This document shows positions 14,002 to 14,278 of a stretch of 14,278 nt of DNA, piece after piece (position 1 is the first letter of the stretch; each line of letters starts with the position of its first letter). The notes below the pieces were generated by a model, which was not told the origin of the DNA, searched no databases, and saw only the letters and a program-made list of their open reading frames with translations. The DNA is from DATNPH01 sp036703315 (GTDB lineage: Bacteria; Cyanobacteriota; Cyanobacteriia; Cyanobacteriales; Coleofasciculaceae), in assembly GCA_036703315.1 (NCBI GenBank), contig DATNPH010000107.1, positions 1 to 14,278 on the forward strand, read 5' to 3'. Both the position numbers and the translations under genes were made by a program.

Positions 14002-14278
14002 TTACCAAGGATTGCCAATCATTGTAAAAGCACTCCAGTAGTAAGGATGAGAGAATTTCTTGTCTCCCAATTTGGCTAACTCTGGCGGTAAAGGGATACG
14101 CTCATTTTCCACAACCAATTGCCCCCCCTCGATGCGCACATCACCTCGGATCATGGCTACTTGCGCCAACCGCAGCGCCTCAGCTTTAACCGGGACTTCC
14201 TTCAACTTCTTGTAAAAAGCGGACATTAGCGCTAGGGTTCCTTCATCGCTGACGTACCACAAACTTCCCATTGCTGAC
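14002..14278 (-). CDS. CHAT-domain protein, C-terminal fragment (cut by window edge)
   Basis: The last 91 codons are visible, and the frame continues past the window edge (S-A before MGSLWYVSDEGTLALM). This is the C-terminus of a CHAT (caspase HetF Associated with TPRs) domain, a caspase-like cysteine protease fold: SLWYVSDEGTLALMSAFYKKL, then AEALRLAQVAM, and HPYYWSAFTMIG at the end. The catalytic His and Cys lie upstream, outside the window, as would the TPR repeats usually found N-terminal. The apparent ATG at 14271 is internal, not a start. A small insert (RIEGGQLVVENERIPLPPELAKLG) is typical of cyanobacterial members. It is convergent with the cyclase and separated from it by the MITE. 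Confidence 0.88.
   Translation of the reverse strand, partial: SAMGSLWYVSDEGTLALMSAFYKKLKEVPVKAEALRLAQVAMIRGDVRIEGGQLVVENERIPLPPELAKLGDKKFSHPYYWSAFTMIGNPW

Noticed and set aside
14002..14271. Complete 89-aa gene starting at ATG 14271
   Set aside because: The frame continues upstream to the window edge and the Met lies inside a conserved CHAT motif, so this is a truncated C-terminus.
1199..14278. STAND-WD40 and CHAT genes as one linked defence island
   Set aside because: They are about 9 kb apart on opposite strands with housekeeping-type genes (pepP) between; no shared operon or repeated gene order supports a single system.

Overview
The window looks like a piece of a filamentous, multicellular-type cyanobacterium chromosome. 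The evidence is six exact HIP1 octamers GCGATCGC (677, 6286, 6706, 8197, 10447, 12416), gene families typical of that group (nSTAND1-WD40 NTPase, CHAT protein, GAF-linked class III cyclase, MpaB-like oxygenase) and repeat-rich intergenic DNA. No rRNA, tRNA or CRISPR array was found.

Layout. Positions 1-518 hold a small MITE next to an XRE-type antitoxin-like gene, with an open frame running through the MITE and ending in an ATGA overlap with that gene. Positions 519-1198 are non-coding and carry a paired-repeat/palindrome cluster. Positions 1199-5166 hold a two-gene signalling locus: a 167-aa helical effector-associated-like protein, then a 1150-aa STAND NTPase with one membrane segment and 14 WD40 repeats. 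The junction has an A8 tract at the first gene's stop and a perfect 14-bp hairpin that contains the second gene's GTG start. It could be a -1 frameshift or transcript-slippage signal giving one fused ~1.3-kaa protein, or a recent split. Convergent to it is an MpaB-type oxygenase gene (minus strand) broken by one TAG at a conserved Trp.

Positions 6403-7455 encode a nicotinamidase/isochorismatase-type cysteine hydrolase. It is followed by a repeat-laden spacer, a small cyanobacterial hypothetical gene (7743-7949, minus) and several palindromes. An IS200/IS605-family element with divergent tnpB and tnpA (about 8259-9965) seems to have inserted between pepP (M24B Xaa-Pro aminopeptidase, minus) and pepP's intrinsic terminator, which now abuts the right end of the element.

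Positions 11343-11902 form a long leader with a sigma70-like promoter and structured segments. It precedes a tightly coupled pair: an AhpD-fold protein lacking the redox cysteines, then a soluble GAF-adenylate cyclase (ATGA overlap). A second MITE follows, then the 3' end of a CHAT-domain protein (minus strand, cut by the window edge).

The most interesting items are the EAD/STAND junction, the 14-blade high-identity WD40 array, the nonsense-interrupted oxygenase, and the IS605 insertion that puts a terminator hairpin where the TnpB guide would lie. All family calls are from recognition of sequence motifs; no database search was run.
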